Of a DNA stretch of 64,000 nucleotides, positions 18,045 to 27,115 are shown piece by piece (within the stretch, counting starts at the first letter, position 1; every line of letters starts with the position of its first letter). This DNA is from Halioglobus sp. (GTDB taxonomy: Bacteria > Pseudomonadota > Gammaproteobacteria > Pseudomonadales > Halieaceae). The notes beneath the pieces were generated by a model, which saw only the letters and a list, made by a program, of their open reading frames with translations, was not told where the DNA came from and did not search any database. A program made the translations under genes and the position numbers. The stretch is from positions 62,001 through 126,000 of the forward strand of contig JAQWNG010000039.1 in assembly GCA_029246385.1 (NCBI GenBank). Direction: 5' to 3'.

Positions 18045-19409
18045 ATGAATAATTTTTTTCACAACTTGCCTCACGGTCTATATGAGTGGGTAGAGGAAGT
18101 CGGTGGTGGCTCTATTACGCGTCTGGAGCGGCACCTTGCGCGACGTGAAGCGTGGGTCGTTGACATTACCGCACCCAACGGCAGCGTGACGGAAGGATTT
18201 CTCCGTTTAGATCGAAACCCGATTAAAGGAAGTACAACATCACTGTATAAGGAAGCTATGATTTGTCAGGCGCTTGGAGATACTGATATTCCGGTGCCGC
18301 AGTTGCATGCCTGGAGCGACGAGCACTGCGCTGCTTTGCTTGCGCGTGACGGCGGCCGCTCTGATATTGATGCGCTGGAAGACACGGTGCGTCAGCGGGC
18401 GATCATGCAGGACTTCATCAGAATTATTGCACGCTTGCATCGTCTGAATACCGACACGCTTGATCTCAACAAGGTGCTGGGCGCAAAACCGCAAACGGCG
18501 GCAGAGCTTGCGCTGGGAGACCTAGATCTGCAACTAATGAATTTCAAGCGCTTTTTGGCTGATTATACTGATCCACTGATGACCTATGCGGTGCAGTGGT
18601 TGCGGCGATACGTGCCGCAAGAGGTGCCACAAATGGCTCTGGTTCAGGGCGATACGGGCCCGGTTAATTTTATGTTTCAGCAGAATAGAGTCAGCGTAGT
18701 CGTTGACTGGGAGTGGGGTCACTGGGGCGACCCGATGGAGGATCTGGGAAATATCTGTGTGCGGGAGTTCTGGAATCCCTGTGGTGGTCTCGATGGGCTG
18801 TTCAAATTATATGAGCAGGAATCGGGTTTACCTTATCAGCGGTTTTCAGCTCAGTACTACCGGATTCAACAAAACGTGCGCGGCATGGTAGGAATTCACG
18901 CGGTGTGTGCCAAGCCGCCGCCACAGGAGCCGCTCGCTTGGTATCTTTGTTATCGGTACGTGACTGACCGTGCCACCTGTGAGGGCATTGCCGATGCGAT
19001 GGGCATACGAATCGCGCGTCCCGAAATGCCAACCACGACGGCATCGGCCGATCTGCTCGCGAGTACATCCGCCGATAGTCTACGGCGCGATGTTTTGCCC
19101 CGGGTTGACAATGCATTTGCCCATTCAAGAGCTCTAGACGCGGCAAGGCTTATAGAATGTCTAGACCGGCGTTTGCGGTTTAACGCCATCCTAGAAAACA
19201 CCGAGCGTGAAGAGATAGGTGAATTACTGGGCCGCCGTTTTACTGCTGTGGCGCAGGCGCAGCAGAGCCTTGTCATGGCCATTGAGGCGCGGGCGCTAGA
19301 TGATGAAAAATTGTTGCAACACCTCGCTCGCAAAGCTTATCGCGACGAGTGGCTATATGCGCCTGTCGTCGAGTTGTATCCGGACCGTCAGTGGTCGCCT
19401 TTAGACTGA
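18045..19409 (+). CDS. phosphotransferase family protein (APH / choline kinase fold)
   Basis: A 454-residue kinase-fold protein. The catalytic loop is 'LVQGDTGPVNFMF', matching the family HGDxxxxN pattern with Gln in place of His, and the metal-binding segment 'VVVDWEWGHWGDPMEDLGN' matches 'iDWe.a..GdP..Dl'. A C-terminal ~120-residue helical extension goes beyond the usual APH domain. Homologues in proteobacteria are often called aminoglycoside phosphotransferase or acyl-CoA-dehydrogenase-associated kinases; aminoglycoside resistance is not implied. Cytosolic. The substrate is unknown. Confidence 0.85.
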   Translation: MNNFFHNLPHGLYEWVEEVGGGSITRLERHLARREAWVVDITAPNGSVTEGFLRLDRNPIKGSTTSLYKEAMICQALGDTDIPVPQLHAWSDEHCAALLARDGGRSDIDALEDTVRQRAIMQDFIRIIARLHRLNTDTLDLNKVLGAKPQTAAELALGDLDLQLMNFKRFLADYTDPLMTYAVQWLRRYVPQEVPQMALVQGDTGPVNFMFQQNRVSVVVDWEWGHWGDPMEDLGNICVREFWNPCGGLDGLFKLYEQESGLPYQRFSAQYYRIQQNVRGMVGIHAVCAKPPPQEPLAWYLCYRYVTDRATCEGIADAMGIRIARPEMPTTTASADLLASTSADSLRRDVLPRVDNAFAHSRALDAARLIECLDRRLRFNAILENTEREEIGELLGRRFTAVAQAQQSLVMAIEARALDDEKLLQHLARKAYRDEWLYAPVVELYPDRQWSPLD

Positions 19410-19547
19410 CGCTGACGTTTTGGGCTGATGCGGGCCCGCTGCAGCAGAAAATGTCCAAGTCTGACCCTCAGCCAAAGCTTCACTGCTAGCGCTACTGCGC
19501 CAGGTCTCCTCTCGCTTATGGGCCAACGAAGCTAGAGGTGACACGAT

Positions 19548-20771
19548 CTACAAATCACTTAGCTTCACTATATCGACATCCGGCATCGGAATATTATCGC
19601 CTTTGCTGCCCAACCATCGGAAAGTCATAAATCCAAATTCCTGGCCACTGGTGTCTAACCAGTTTGGATGTCCAGGGTTTTGATGGGCAATAACAAATTC
19701 AACCTTACCATCGTCTTCAAAGGTCACCTCCTCTAACGTAAGCGATACGGGGCGATGCAAATAATCAGTTGTTTCATGCCAGCGGGATTCCAGCGTAAAG
19801 TTCCAATAACGCGATTGTGGTGGTTCTACTCGAACAATCAACGCCTCATCTTGCGCTAGTTGGTAGCTTCCGACCATGTATAAATTATCTGCACTACTAA
19901 TGGCCCCGCCAAGTGATTCGGACGTGGTTTGGATAAACCTGTTTTTTTCCTCCAACAATTCCGGAAGCACGTACTTGTGCAGGGTTGAAAGTTTTAGAAA
20001 AGCATAGCTGGTTCCGATCAATGCGTTGGCAATGTCGTCATCAGTGGGCGGCACGAATGGGGGCTGTTCACCCAGTATGTCAATAGAAAGTGTCGGCAGG
20101 ATTTCAGTGCTGCGATCGGCGATGTATTCTCTTACCAAAATCCCAGAGACATCTTCGGGTATTTGTATCCAATTAGCAGGCCCTGCCGAATTACCATATG
20201 CATCAAGATCCGGTTTCTCCTTGGTCAGCAGTAATGTGAAGTTGCCTTGATCATCGACGTTCAATTCGAGGTCATTAATATAGCCCACTTGGCGGCGCGG
20301 GGTCATACCTTTGCCTCCCGTGATCGTAAACCCGATATAAGGGACGGTCCCTCGTGTGCCAGTAATAATATAATCGTACTGCCCATCAATCTGAACATTG
20401 TAGTACTCAGCGTCCGGATTATCGCCACCGACCTTGCGCACCAGCGTATCCATTTGCTGAAAATGTGGGTACCGTGGGTTGCCGTCAGCGGCGACTTCGG
20501 CGCTCATCGCCATGACTCGCAGTAGCCAACGCATGCCTTCTATCGCTTCTTGCGGGGTCTGTGCCTCATTCAGGACCATCTGATGTGTGCGGTTGAACAT
20601 AGCCTTAAAATCGATTAACGCTTGATTCGACTTTAAGCCGGTATAGTTCGACTCATTACTGCTGCCAACGCTCGTTAGTGCGGCTATAAGACCTGCGCCT
20701 CTTGGCAGTTGAAAACCAATGTAAACGCCGGCAACCAGCACTAGAGCGCACGCAATTAACCTTTTTATCAT
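19548..20771 (-). CDS. DUF1214 domain-containing exported protein
   Basis: A 407-residue protein. The N-terminal helix 'LIACALVLVAGVYIGFQL' is a signal anchor. The C-terminal part matches DUF1214: 'DNLYMVGSYQLAQDEALIVR', 'SRYWNFTLESRWHETTDY' and a final 'GFMTFRWL'. DUF1214/DUF1254 proteins are periplasmic or membrane-linked and of unknown function; they are abundant in bacteria degrading lipids or steroids. It stands alone, with a 625-bp upstream gap containing a striking inverted-repeat cluster. Confidence 0.75.
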   Translation of the reverse strand: MIKRLIACALVLVAGVYIGFQLPRGAGLIAALTSVGSSNESNYTGLKSNQALIDFKAMFNRTHQMVLNEAQTPQEAIEGMRWLLRVMAMSAEVAADGNPRYPHFQQMDTLVRKVGGDNPDAEYYNVQIDGQYDYIITGTRGTVPYIGFTITGGKGMTPRRQVGYINDLELNVDDQGNFTLLLTKEKPDLDAYGNSAGPANWIQIPEDVSGILVREYIADRSTEILPTLSIDILGEQPPFVPPTDDDIANALIGTSYAFLKLSTLHKYVLPELLEEKNRFIQTTSESLGGAISSADNLYMVGSYQLAQDEALIVRVEPPQSRYWNFTLESRWHETTDYLHRPVSLTLEEVTFEDDGKVEFVIAHQNPGHPNWLDTSGQEFGFMTFRWLGSKGDNIPMPDVDIVKLSDL

Positions 20772-21396
20772 GCTATCGGTACCTCTAATTCGTTAAGAAA
20801 TGTGCAGACTACTCTAGCTTTAATCACGCGTCGCGTAGTCAAGCGCTAGTATCCTGTCACACGGCCACTGCTTACCCCGATTGACGAGTTGATGCCGACG
20901 CAACGCTCAGCAATAGCACAGCGTCGGTGTAAAACGGCTCTATAAACCGGATTTAAATGCATAAGCCGACGCTGAGACAGCTTGACATTGTTTTGATTTG
21001 AATTGAAGGCTGATCTAGCAGGTTTGACATTGCGAGAAGCAAATAATTAATTGTCAGCAGCATAATTGCGCCGCTAACCTGCTGTAAATATAAAAACATC
21101 TGATTGACTCTGGCAGCGTGGGATAGCATCGCCGCGGATACAGAAACCTTTCTCATAAAAATTTGGGATTCGCGTGACAGCATGTCGCGGCGGAGGCAGT
21201 GCCCTGCTATGATGTAAGGACTAATCGGTCCAAAAGGGGCGATCTGGATTATCAATTCCTTGGATTAATGGGGTCTCGAATTGGTTAACGTGCTTGCCAA
21301 AAATGTCGTTCCCGAGCTGGGGTCTGGCGAGCCCACAGCGCTGCTCTATGACTCTTTCTCCAGTCAGCTGAGACGCTGCCGAGGGCGTCGCCCAAG
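20772..21396. other. 625-bp divergent intergenic region
   Basis: The gap lies between the DUF1214 gene (minus) and the ClC gene (plus). It contains the competing inverted repeats at 20894-20974. Short open frames (20953-21255 minus, and a plus frame at about 21271-21395 reading 'NVVPELGSGEPTALLYDSFS') look partly protein-like but have no start signal. I could not identify any of them. Confidence 0.4.
20894..20974. repeat. overlapping inverted repeats able to form alternative hairpins
   Basis: GCCGACGC at 20894-20901 and GCCGACGCT at 20965-20973 are both complementary to GCGTCGG at 20921-20927. The second pairing extends to nine bases (CAGCGTCGG 20919-20927 with CCGACGCTG 20966-20974). The middle segment can pair with only one side at a time. 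There is no T run, so a terminator is not evident. It could be a regulatory RNA fold or a binding site for a dimeric protein. Confidence 0.6.
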
Positions 21397-22716
21397 ATGA
21401 TATTATCAAAGAATTCCCCTTTGCGGCAGGGCCTGTTCTCTTGGCGCGCGCTTCGTCGGCACTCGATATGGATTCTGGCCGCATCGGCAACCGGCGCTGT
21501 GGCCGCCCTGTTTCGATATATTGATGATTGGAGTGTCCAGTTTTCGCAATGGCTCGCAAACGTGTCACCCTGGATTCAGCCAGCTATGCTTTTTTTCGGT
21601 ATGATCCTTATTTGCCAGTTACGCGACCGCTTCTTTCGTGGCACCGATGGTACTGGGATTCCACAGGCCATAGCGGCGTTAAAGATCGAAGACGGTCCGG
21701 CCCGCGATCATGTTCTTTCTTGGCGTATTCTCGTTGGCAAGGGGCTGCTTCTCTCAATTGGTTTGTTTGCAGGAATGACCATTGGCCGTGAAGGTCCCTC
21801 TGTTCATGCCGGCGCGTGCTTTATGTACCTTTCGAATCGTTGGGGAAACTTTCAGAGCTGGCTGGTGCAGCGAGGACTGATTCTTGCCGGCGGCGCCGCC
21901 GGGATCGCCGCGGCTTTCAATACACCCATTGCCGGCGTAGTTTTTGCGCTCGAAGAAATTGGTCGCTCTTTTGAGAAGCAAAATGCAGGCACGATTGTGC
22001 GGACAGTCTTGGTTGCGTGTGTCGTCTGCATGGGCCTTTTCGGCGATTATTTGTTTTATGGCAAGCTCGAAACCCGACTGGAACAACCATTGGAGTGGCT
22101 AGTCGTGCCCGTTCTCGGGGTAGTCTTCGGCCTTCTCGGTGGGCTTTTTGCTCAAAGTCTACTTTTGACAACACGTCCTTATGGCCGTTTTTATCGCCGC
22201 CGTCCCTTGCTGGCGGCGGCGTCTCTGGGCGCGGCTATGGCGCTGCTCGCGATCATTTCGGACGGGTTCAGTTACGGTAGCGGATACCCTCATGCACAAG
22301 CAATTCTCATGGAAGGAACCGAGGTTCCCACTTGGGGGTTTGGGGCGATTGCTTTGGGCAATTGGATTGCCTTGCTCAGCGGTATCCCCGGAGGCCTTTT
22401 CGATCCGAGCTTGGCAACCGGCGCTGCGCTGGGCCAAATTACTGCACCCTTTTTAGAGTTTATGGATCCTCAAGCCGTGATTCTCCTGTGCATGGTGAGC
22501 TATTTCTCCGGAGTTGTGCAAAGCCCAATTACCGCATTTGTCATTCTCGTTGAGATGACCGATGCGCGTTTCATGACCTTGCCTCTTGCAATCGCTGCTA
22601 TGCTGGCTTTCGAGGCTTCGCGCTGGGTTTGTCCGACGAGTCTTTACGAGGGCTTGGCGGAGAATTTTATGGCTAGACTGCGCCCTACTGAAAACAAGGA
22701 TTCTCCGTCCACCTGA
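21397..22716 (+). CDS. ClC-family chloride channel / transporter
   Basis: A 439-residue integral membrane protein with the ClC signature segments: 'GTDGTGIPQAIAAL' (first anion-selectivity stretch), 'GREGPSVHAGACFM' with the gating glutamate, and 'GIPGGLFDPSLATGAALG'. Many membrane helices run throughout. The family moves chloride, often in exchange for protons; the gating Glu fits that. The central serine of the usual GSGIP stretch is threonine here. There are no CBS domains. It stands alone, convergent with the photolyase gene. Confidence 0.9.
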   Translation: MILSKNSPLRQGLFSWRALRRHSIWILAASATGAVAALFRYIDDWSVQFSQWLANVSPWIQPAMLFFGMILICQLRDRFFRGTDGTGIPQAIAALKIEDGPARDHVLSWRILVGKGLLLSIGLFAGMTIGREGPSVHAGACFMYLSNRWGNFQSWLVQRGLILAGGAAGIAAAFNTPIAGVVFALEEIGRSFEKQNAGTIVRTVLVACVVCMGLFGDYLFYGKLETRLEQPLEWLVVPVLGVVFGLLGGLFAQSLLLTTRPYGRFYRRRPLLAAASLGAAMALLAIISDGFSYGSGYPHAQAILMEGTEVPTWGFGAIALGNWIALLSGIPGGLFDPSLATGAALGQITAPFLEFMDPQAVILLCMVSYFSGVVQSPITAFVILVEMTDARFMTLPLAIAAMLAFEASRWVCPTSLYEGLAENFMARLRPTENKDSPST

Positions 22717-22771
22717 AAATTCAACGCATGGAATGTCCACCCTTGCCGATGCAGTGAACGTAATCACGCAC

Positions 22772-24301
22772 TTAAAACAATTCTATTTGGTCTGTTGTCC
22801 GGCTCTTTTTTGATTTTTTTGCCCTTAATTTCCTACTGCCATGCTTGTTGTAAACGGTTTTTGATAATATTTGAAACTGCGTGTCTCCGCGCACCTCTGC
22901 TATTCGCTGCTTAGCCTCTTTTACGGCCGAGGCGTGGTCAACAATAGGCTGTGGATAATTGGTGTTGAGTAAATAATGGGTATTATCGATTAAGTCGTTA
23001 CTGCACTTCCACGGTTCATGGATGAATTCATCGGGGAGGTTTTCTAACTCCGGAACCCATTTGCGAATATAAAGGCCTTTGGGGTCATGCTCGAGTGACT
23101 GTTTGATTGGGTTGTAGGCGCGCATTGCGTTTATACCGGTGACGCCGGATTGCATCTGCAATTGGCTGTAGTGAATGCCGGGCTCGTAGTCAGTAAATAA
23201 CCGTGCTAGATGATCGCCCGTGACTCGCCAATCCAGCCAAAGCTGGTAACTGGCAAAGCTGACAAGCATGGCTCGCATTCGGAAGGTTATCCACCCATCA
23301 TAAATCAAGTTGCGCATGCAGGCGTCAATAAACGGGTACCCCGTATGCCCTGTGGCCCACGCCTGATATTTGGCTTCATCATGGTAGCCTTCACGCAAGC
23401 CTTCGAACAATGGATGCATACAGTGGATTTCTATTTCTGGTTGGTCCTCAATCTTCTGTATAAAATGACAGCGCCAGGCGAGTCGCGAACTAAAAGCAGT
23501 CAAGTTTCGACCAAAGCGCTTTCTTTCTTCGGGCGCCAGTTGTTGTTGTCTTTTTTTAACCGACTGAACGACCTCTCTTGTTGACAGGCTTCCCCAAGCA
23601 AGATGAGCCGACAGACGCGAACAATGCGTGGAAGATAATCCAGGAGCGGAAATATGATACAAATACCGACTCGATCTAGTGTTTAGAAAACCCTTTAATT
23701 CTGTAACTGCAGCGTTGCGTCCGCCATGCTGGACTTGTCCGTTCAGGTCTGCGCCAAAAATTGACGAATCTTTATCCGGTAATTTATCCGATGTAAGGTC
23801 GTCTACTGGATGTAAAAGTTCAGGTTTTGGCAGAATCTTCTCACGCATTCGCTGATCTCTAATTGTCGACCACGTATTACGTGTCTGGAGTCTTCGAACA
23901 ACGCCATTTAATGGATACTCATGCAAGGGAATATTATCTCGAGTGCACAGTCTTTTAACATTCACATCTCTTTGATACGTCCAGAGATTCCCCGTCTCTT
24001 CATGAACATAGATTCCTGCGATATTAAACTCTGAATGAAGGCTTTTAATAATGTTGCAAACATTACCCACTTTAATCACTAGCGGCTGACCTAGTTCCGT
24101 CAGGGCGACATTCAAGTCGACAAGGCAATCGTAGATGAAATGCCAATGGCGTCGAGAGCTAAAGCTCTGTTGCCAATAATCAAGTTCAACTACATAAAGC
24201 GGCAGTACCGGTCCATCTAATACAGACGCCTCAAGCAGCGGGCGATGATCAGTTATACGTAGATCACGCTTGAACCACACGATATTGATATTTTTTGTCA
24301 T
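22772..24301 (-). CDS. cryptochrome / DNA photolyase family protein
   Basis: A 509-residue flavoprotein. The N-terminal photolyase alpha/beta domain begins 'INIVWFKRDLRITDHRPLLE'. The C-terminal FAD-binding domain shows 'HYDEAKYQAWATGHTGYPFI', 'DACMRNLIYDGWITFRMRAM' and 'SGVTGINAMRAYNP', typical of the FAD pocket. The family repairs UV-induced pyrimidine dimers or senses blue light. The C-terminal basic tail is unusual but common in the branch whose genes sit beside DUF2256. Its start is 7 bp from the stop of a decayed DUF2256 gene, so the two were once an operon. Whether it is a repair enzyme or a photoreceptor cannot be decided from this reading. Confidence 0.9.
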   Translation of the reverse strand: MTKNINIVWFKRDLRITDHRPLLEASVLDGPVLPLYVVELDYWQQSFSSRRHWHFIYDCLVDLNVALTELGQPLVIKVGNVCNIIKSLHSEFNIAGIYVHEETGNLWTYQRDVNVKRLCTRDNIPLHEYPLNGVVRRLQTRNTWSTIRDQRMREKILPKPELLHPVDDLTSDKLPDKDSSIFGADLNGQVQHGGRNAAVTELKGFLNTRSSRYLYHISAPGLSSTHCSRLSAHLAWGSLSTREVVQSVKKRQQQLAPEERKRFGRNLTAFSSRLAWRCHFIQKIEDQPEIEIHCMHPLFEGLREGYHDEAKYQAWATGHTGYPFIDACMRNLIYDGWITFRMRAMLVSFASYQLWLDWRVTGDHLARLFTDYEPGIHYSQLQMQSGVTGINAMRAYNPIKQSLEHDPKGLYIRKWVPELENLPDEFIHEPWKCSNDLIDNTHYLLNTNYPQPIVDHASAVKEAKQRIAEVRGDTQFQILSKTVYNKHGSRKLRAKKSKKSRTTDQIELF

Positions 24302-24308
24302 TTAGGGC

Positions 24309-24443
24309 TTAATTTTTTCGTGAGCGACGGCAAAGCTCTTCGCAGTATTTTAACTCGTCCCAGGCTTCACTTCATTTTTCCGCATAAATGGGCGCTGACC
24401 CACTGGATACCGCTTTTAGGAGGCTTCTCTTTTTCGACGAAGT
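24309..24443 (-). pseudogene. decayed DUF2256 gene
   Basis: Directly upstream of the photolyase gene. One frame ends 'WDELKYCEELCRRSRKN' with TAA at 24309-24311, matching the DUF2256 C-terminus. The N-terminal half is split over other frames: 'SSKKRSLLK' and then 'KRYPVGQRPFM' where an intact copy has '[11 protein letters not shown]'. Both cysteines of the first pair are changed (Y and G), in-frame stops occur and no start codon is found. An intact DUF2256 gene lies at 7134-7277. The match is by reading the three frames; an alignment would confirm it. Confidence 0.7.
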
Positions 24444-24521
24444 AAGTATAGGATAAATCGAAGATTTTTTGTGTAGTTTTTCACTGCTGCGGTATCCTGA
24501 GCTGTAGCCATTCGCGAAATC

Positions 24522-24665
24522 TCAACTTACTCGGCATACCATGTATTGACCCAACACATAGGCGTCGGTTCGTGAACGAAAACATTTAAAAAAATCGCCA
24601 AAACGATTGCCATAAAAGACTAAGTGCGCCCTCTGTGCGTCATAATTAGATTTGCCAAACGTCAT
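24522..24665 (-). CDS. possible 47-residue protein, unknown
   Basis: An ATG at 24665 is preceded by AGGGG at normal spacing and opens a 47-residue frame containing 'AQRAHLVFYGNRFGDFFKCF' and 'RSRTDAYVLGQYMV'. Composition is protein-like and the ribosome site is good, but I recognise no family. It is divergent from the ferritin gene with only 42 bp between the two starts, so the promoter of one would lie inside the other. It may be a real small gene or a remnant. Confidence 0.4.
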   Translation of the reverse strand: MTFGKSNYDAQRAHLVFYGNRFGDFFKCFRSRTDAYVLGQYMVCRVS

Positions 24666-24707
24666 TTGCCCCTGTAAATTGTGATTCAACTCAAAGAGGA
24701 CAGTCAA

Positions 24708-25157
24708 ATGGACACTGGAAAAGTTATTGCCCACTTAAACCGTATCCTAGAGCTCGAATTGGCCGGCGTCGTCCGCTACACGCATTACAGCCTCATGGTC
24801 TTCGGCTACAATCGAATTCCAATTGTAAGCTGGCTGCGTAGTCAAGCGACTGAGTCGCTTGATCACGCGAACAAAGCGGGCGAGTTAATCACGCACCTTG
24901 GAGGTCATCCATCCTTAAAAATCGGCCGCTTATTGGAGACTGAGATGCATAATGTAGGAGAAATTCTAACCGAATCTCTTGAGCATGAAGAAGTTGCCTT
25001 AGAGGCATACCAAACCTTGTTGGGCGACGTCGAAGGCCACTCAGTGATGCTTGAAGAGTACGCGCGCGAGCAAATTTACACCGAAGAGTTACACCTTGGC
25101 GAAGTCGACAAGATGTTGCGCGTGCCCGGCACTATCGGGGTACACAGAGAATCTTAA
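24708..25157 (+). CDS. bacterioferritin-like ferritin family protein
   Basis: A 149-residue four-helix ferritin-like protein. Iron-ligand positions are visible: Glu in 'NRILELELAGVVRYTHYSLM', Glu/His in 'ATESLDHANKAGEL', Glu in 'EHEEVALEAYQ' and Glu/His in 'YTEELHLGEVDKML'. The methionine that binds haem in classical bacterioferritin is not evident in the second helix, so this may be a non-haem relative. It would store iron or protect against peroxide. The start ATG 24708 has AGAGGA upstream; the longer frame from 24681 lacks a site. Confidence 0.85.
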   Translation: MDTGKVIAHLNRILELELAGVVRYTHYSLMVFGYNRIPIVSWLRSQATESLDHANKAGELITHLGGHPSLKIGRLLETEMHNVGEILTESLEHEEVALEAYQTLLGDVEGHSVMLEEYAREQIYTEELHLGEVDKMLRVPGTIGVHRES

Positions 25158-25862
25158 ACTAAGAACACTGAGATGTATCACCTGTTTGATTGGGTGATCC
25201 AAAGCCCTCAGCCGTTATACTGTAAATTTGCCTGCCATAGTCTATCGCCTACATCGATGATCTCTGCATAAGTCGCGATCACCAGCGCATTTCTCGCCCC
25301 ATGACGCAAATGCGCAGCGATAGTATGAGGTGTTTAAACCGAATCTGATGGCCGCTAAAAATACAATTCTTTTTCTGAAGGCGAGGGTCAACCTGATAGG
25401 TCGGCTAGGTACTGGCCATCGAGCTAAATGGCGAGTAAGCGGGAATTTCCGTCAAATGCCGCATTGACTCAGGCGACGATGCCGCTGCCTTGCGGTTGCC
25501 AAGTTGTCGAGTCTAAAGTAAGCATGCCTGCCGCTATGAGAAGAGCGAAAATCGCGAGCAGTAGCAAAAGGCGCGCATAATGGCGGCAGTGCGACGGGAT
25601 ATGCACTCGAAGGATGGCGCGCCTATAAAAATTAGAGATAATTATGAAACATAGGGTTTTCCCTACATTCGAGTCTAGTGAAAACTAGTACACTCCTCAC
25701 TGTACTAAAATGGAAGAAGCGCGGTAGCGATAGGAAATTCTGCCTTGCGGGACGGAAAGTGTTAGGTGAAGCATGACAGATGAAGTGGCCATCATTTTGC
25801 ATAGCCCTATCTAGGGACTGAGAGGGATTTTTATCAGAGATGTTCTAGATTATTATCTCAGT
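25158..25862. other. 705-bp gap with possible coding remnants
   Basis: No confident gene. On the minus strand, 25208-25333 reads 'HTIAAHLRHGARNALVIATY' followed by 'AEIIDVGDRLWQANLQYNG' and a stop, with a stop just upstream and no start, so it looks like the tail of a lost gene of unknown family. A second minus frame (25469-25606) could encode a 45-residue single-helix protein. The promoter of the PAS-HTH gene is probably near 25,650-25,820. Confidence 0.4.
25469..25606 (-). CDS. possible 45-residue single-pass membrane protein
   Basis: A GTG at 25604-25606 opens a short frame with a clear hydrophobic helix 'YARLLLLLAIFALLIAAGML' and a polar tail ending at TGA 25469-25471. No convincing ribosome site precedes the GTG and no family is recognised. 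It could be a small membrane protein or the remnant of an exported one. Confidence 0.25.
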   Translation of the reverse strand: MHIPSHCRHYARLLLLLAIFALLIAAGMLTLDSTTWQPQGSGIVA

Positions 25863-26606
25863 GTGTTTTCGCAGACTGTTGGTAAAGAAAGCATCGGTAT
25901 TTTGGTAAGGTCATATGATGGCGATGTATTGTCAATTAATGAACCTTTCTTAGAGCTAGCCGGCACATCGAAAAGTTCTAATAATATGACCATTGATGAT
26001 TTTCCGTGGAAGGCTTTTAAGCAAGAAAGCGATGCTGCCGACATTCTCGCAAAATCTGGCGACGTCAAAGAAGCGGTCGGTCTTTACTTTCATCCGGCTA
26101 GGCTAGAATGGGTGCAATTCGTAACGGTAAAGTTTTCTTATCAATCATCTTCCGCTAGCGGGCAACCACTGAAGTGGGGCGGTCAGCCCGTTATCTATAT
26201 CCTCATGATGGATGTCAATTCGCTGTCACGCCGGTTATCGAAATTCAGTGTGTGGAGCGACAGAATCCGCATAGACTACAAAAAAAATAGAGTTTTTCTT
26301 AGCGCGGGTACCAGTGTATCGCGGAATGATCTCATTTGTTTAAGTTATTATCTAGAAAATACGTCTCAAAGCGTCATAGCAAATATCATGAACCAAAGTA
26401 TCAAGACGGTAGAGAAAAGAATATCAAACTTAAAGGTCACGCTTTTAAAGTTTGATCCTAGCTGTGACAGCCTACACTCATTGTGCAGAAAGCACGGTCT
26501 CACACAGATGTTTGAAATGAAACGCGACTGGTTCGATAGAAACCCTGTGGCTTGGAAAATTGCAAATATGCAGTGGCAATTATTTAGAGATTGGATCGTT
26601 ATGTAG
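25863..26606 (+). CDS. PAS-like sensor with C-terminal LuxR-type helix-turn-helix
   Basis: About 247 residues. The N-terminal part looks like a PAS fold ('SIGILVRSYDGDVLSINEPF', then 'LELAGTS'). The C-terminal part has a helix-turn-helix resembling LuxR/GerE proteins: 'NDLICLSYYLENTSQSVIAN' followed by 'IMNQSIKTVEKRISNLKVTL'. A DNA-binding regulator is likely; target and signal are unknown. The start is unclear: GTG 25863 has no ribosome site, yet the frame stays open upstream to 25815 with protein-like residues ('FIRDVLDYYLSVFSQ'). AGAGGG at 25821-25826 is spaced for an ATC at 25833, which would be a rare start. Confidence 0.6.
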   Translation: MFSQTVGKESIGILVRSYDGDVLSINEPFLELAGTSKSSNNMTIDDFPWKAFKQESDAADILAKSGDVKEAVGLYFHPARLEWVQFVTVKFSYQSSSASGQPLKWGGQPVIYILMMDVNSLSRRLSKFSVWSDRIRIDYKKNRVFLSAGTSVSRNDLICLSYYLENTSQSVIANIMNQSIKTVEKRISNLKVTLLKFDPSCDSLHSLCRKHGLTQMFEMKRDWFDRNPVAWKIANMQWQLFRDWIVM

Positions 26607-26661
26607 ACCAGTAAAATTTGCAGCAGGCGGGCGATCTTATGCCTTTCGCTGTGGTCACTAT

Positions 26662-26982
26662 TTAATGAACGCTCGGCCCTGGAAAGTTCTCATGTGAGAT
26701 GCTCACTTCCAACGCGTTGCTGGACTCTCTTACTGGTTGCCCAACCATTTCATCGTAAGCCGATTCATGTCGCAACGTGATTGAGCGAACTGGCAGGACC
26801 TTAAGCATTTCCCTTATGCTCTGCAGGTTTCGACTGCGAATAGTCACACCCTTTCCGTCCACCAACACATGAGAACCGGTGGGCAAAGAAACTGTCACCT
26901 GATATAGAGCCTGTTCGAGAGAATGAATCGTGACATCAGCAGCGTCACGCAAAGCGGCAAATTGAGTAATCGTGAGTTTCAT
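26662..26982 (-). CDS. DUF6482 family protein
   Basis: A 106-residue cytosolic protein. Segments 'ALYQVTVSLPTGSHVLVDGK', 'IREMLKVLPVRSITLRH' and 'SAYDEMVGQP' are the conserved DUF6482 pattern known from Pseudomonas-type gammaproteobacteria. The function is unknown. It is divergent from the HNH-like gene at 27116. Confidence 0.8.
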   Translation of the reverse strand: MKLTITQFAALRDAADVTIHSLEQALYQVTVSLPTGSHVLVDGKGVTIRSRNLQSIREMLKVLPVRSITLRHESAYDEMVGQPVRESSNALEVSISHENFPGPSVH

Positions 26983-27115
26983 AGGTATGCTCCACCTGCT
27001 ATCGACCCAGCCATATCTCCTGATAAGTCGTTTTTTTAGATAAACTATTTTAGTTACGGTGTTTTAACGTCTTTGGATCTAATCCAGAACGGAAGTTTAA
27101 GCGTAATTTGTGTCA

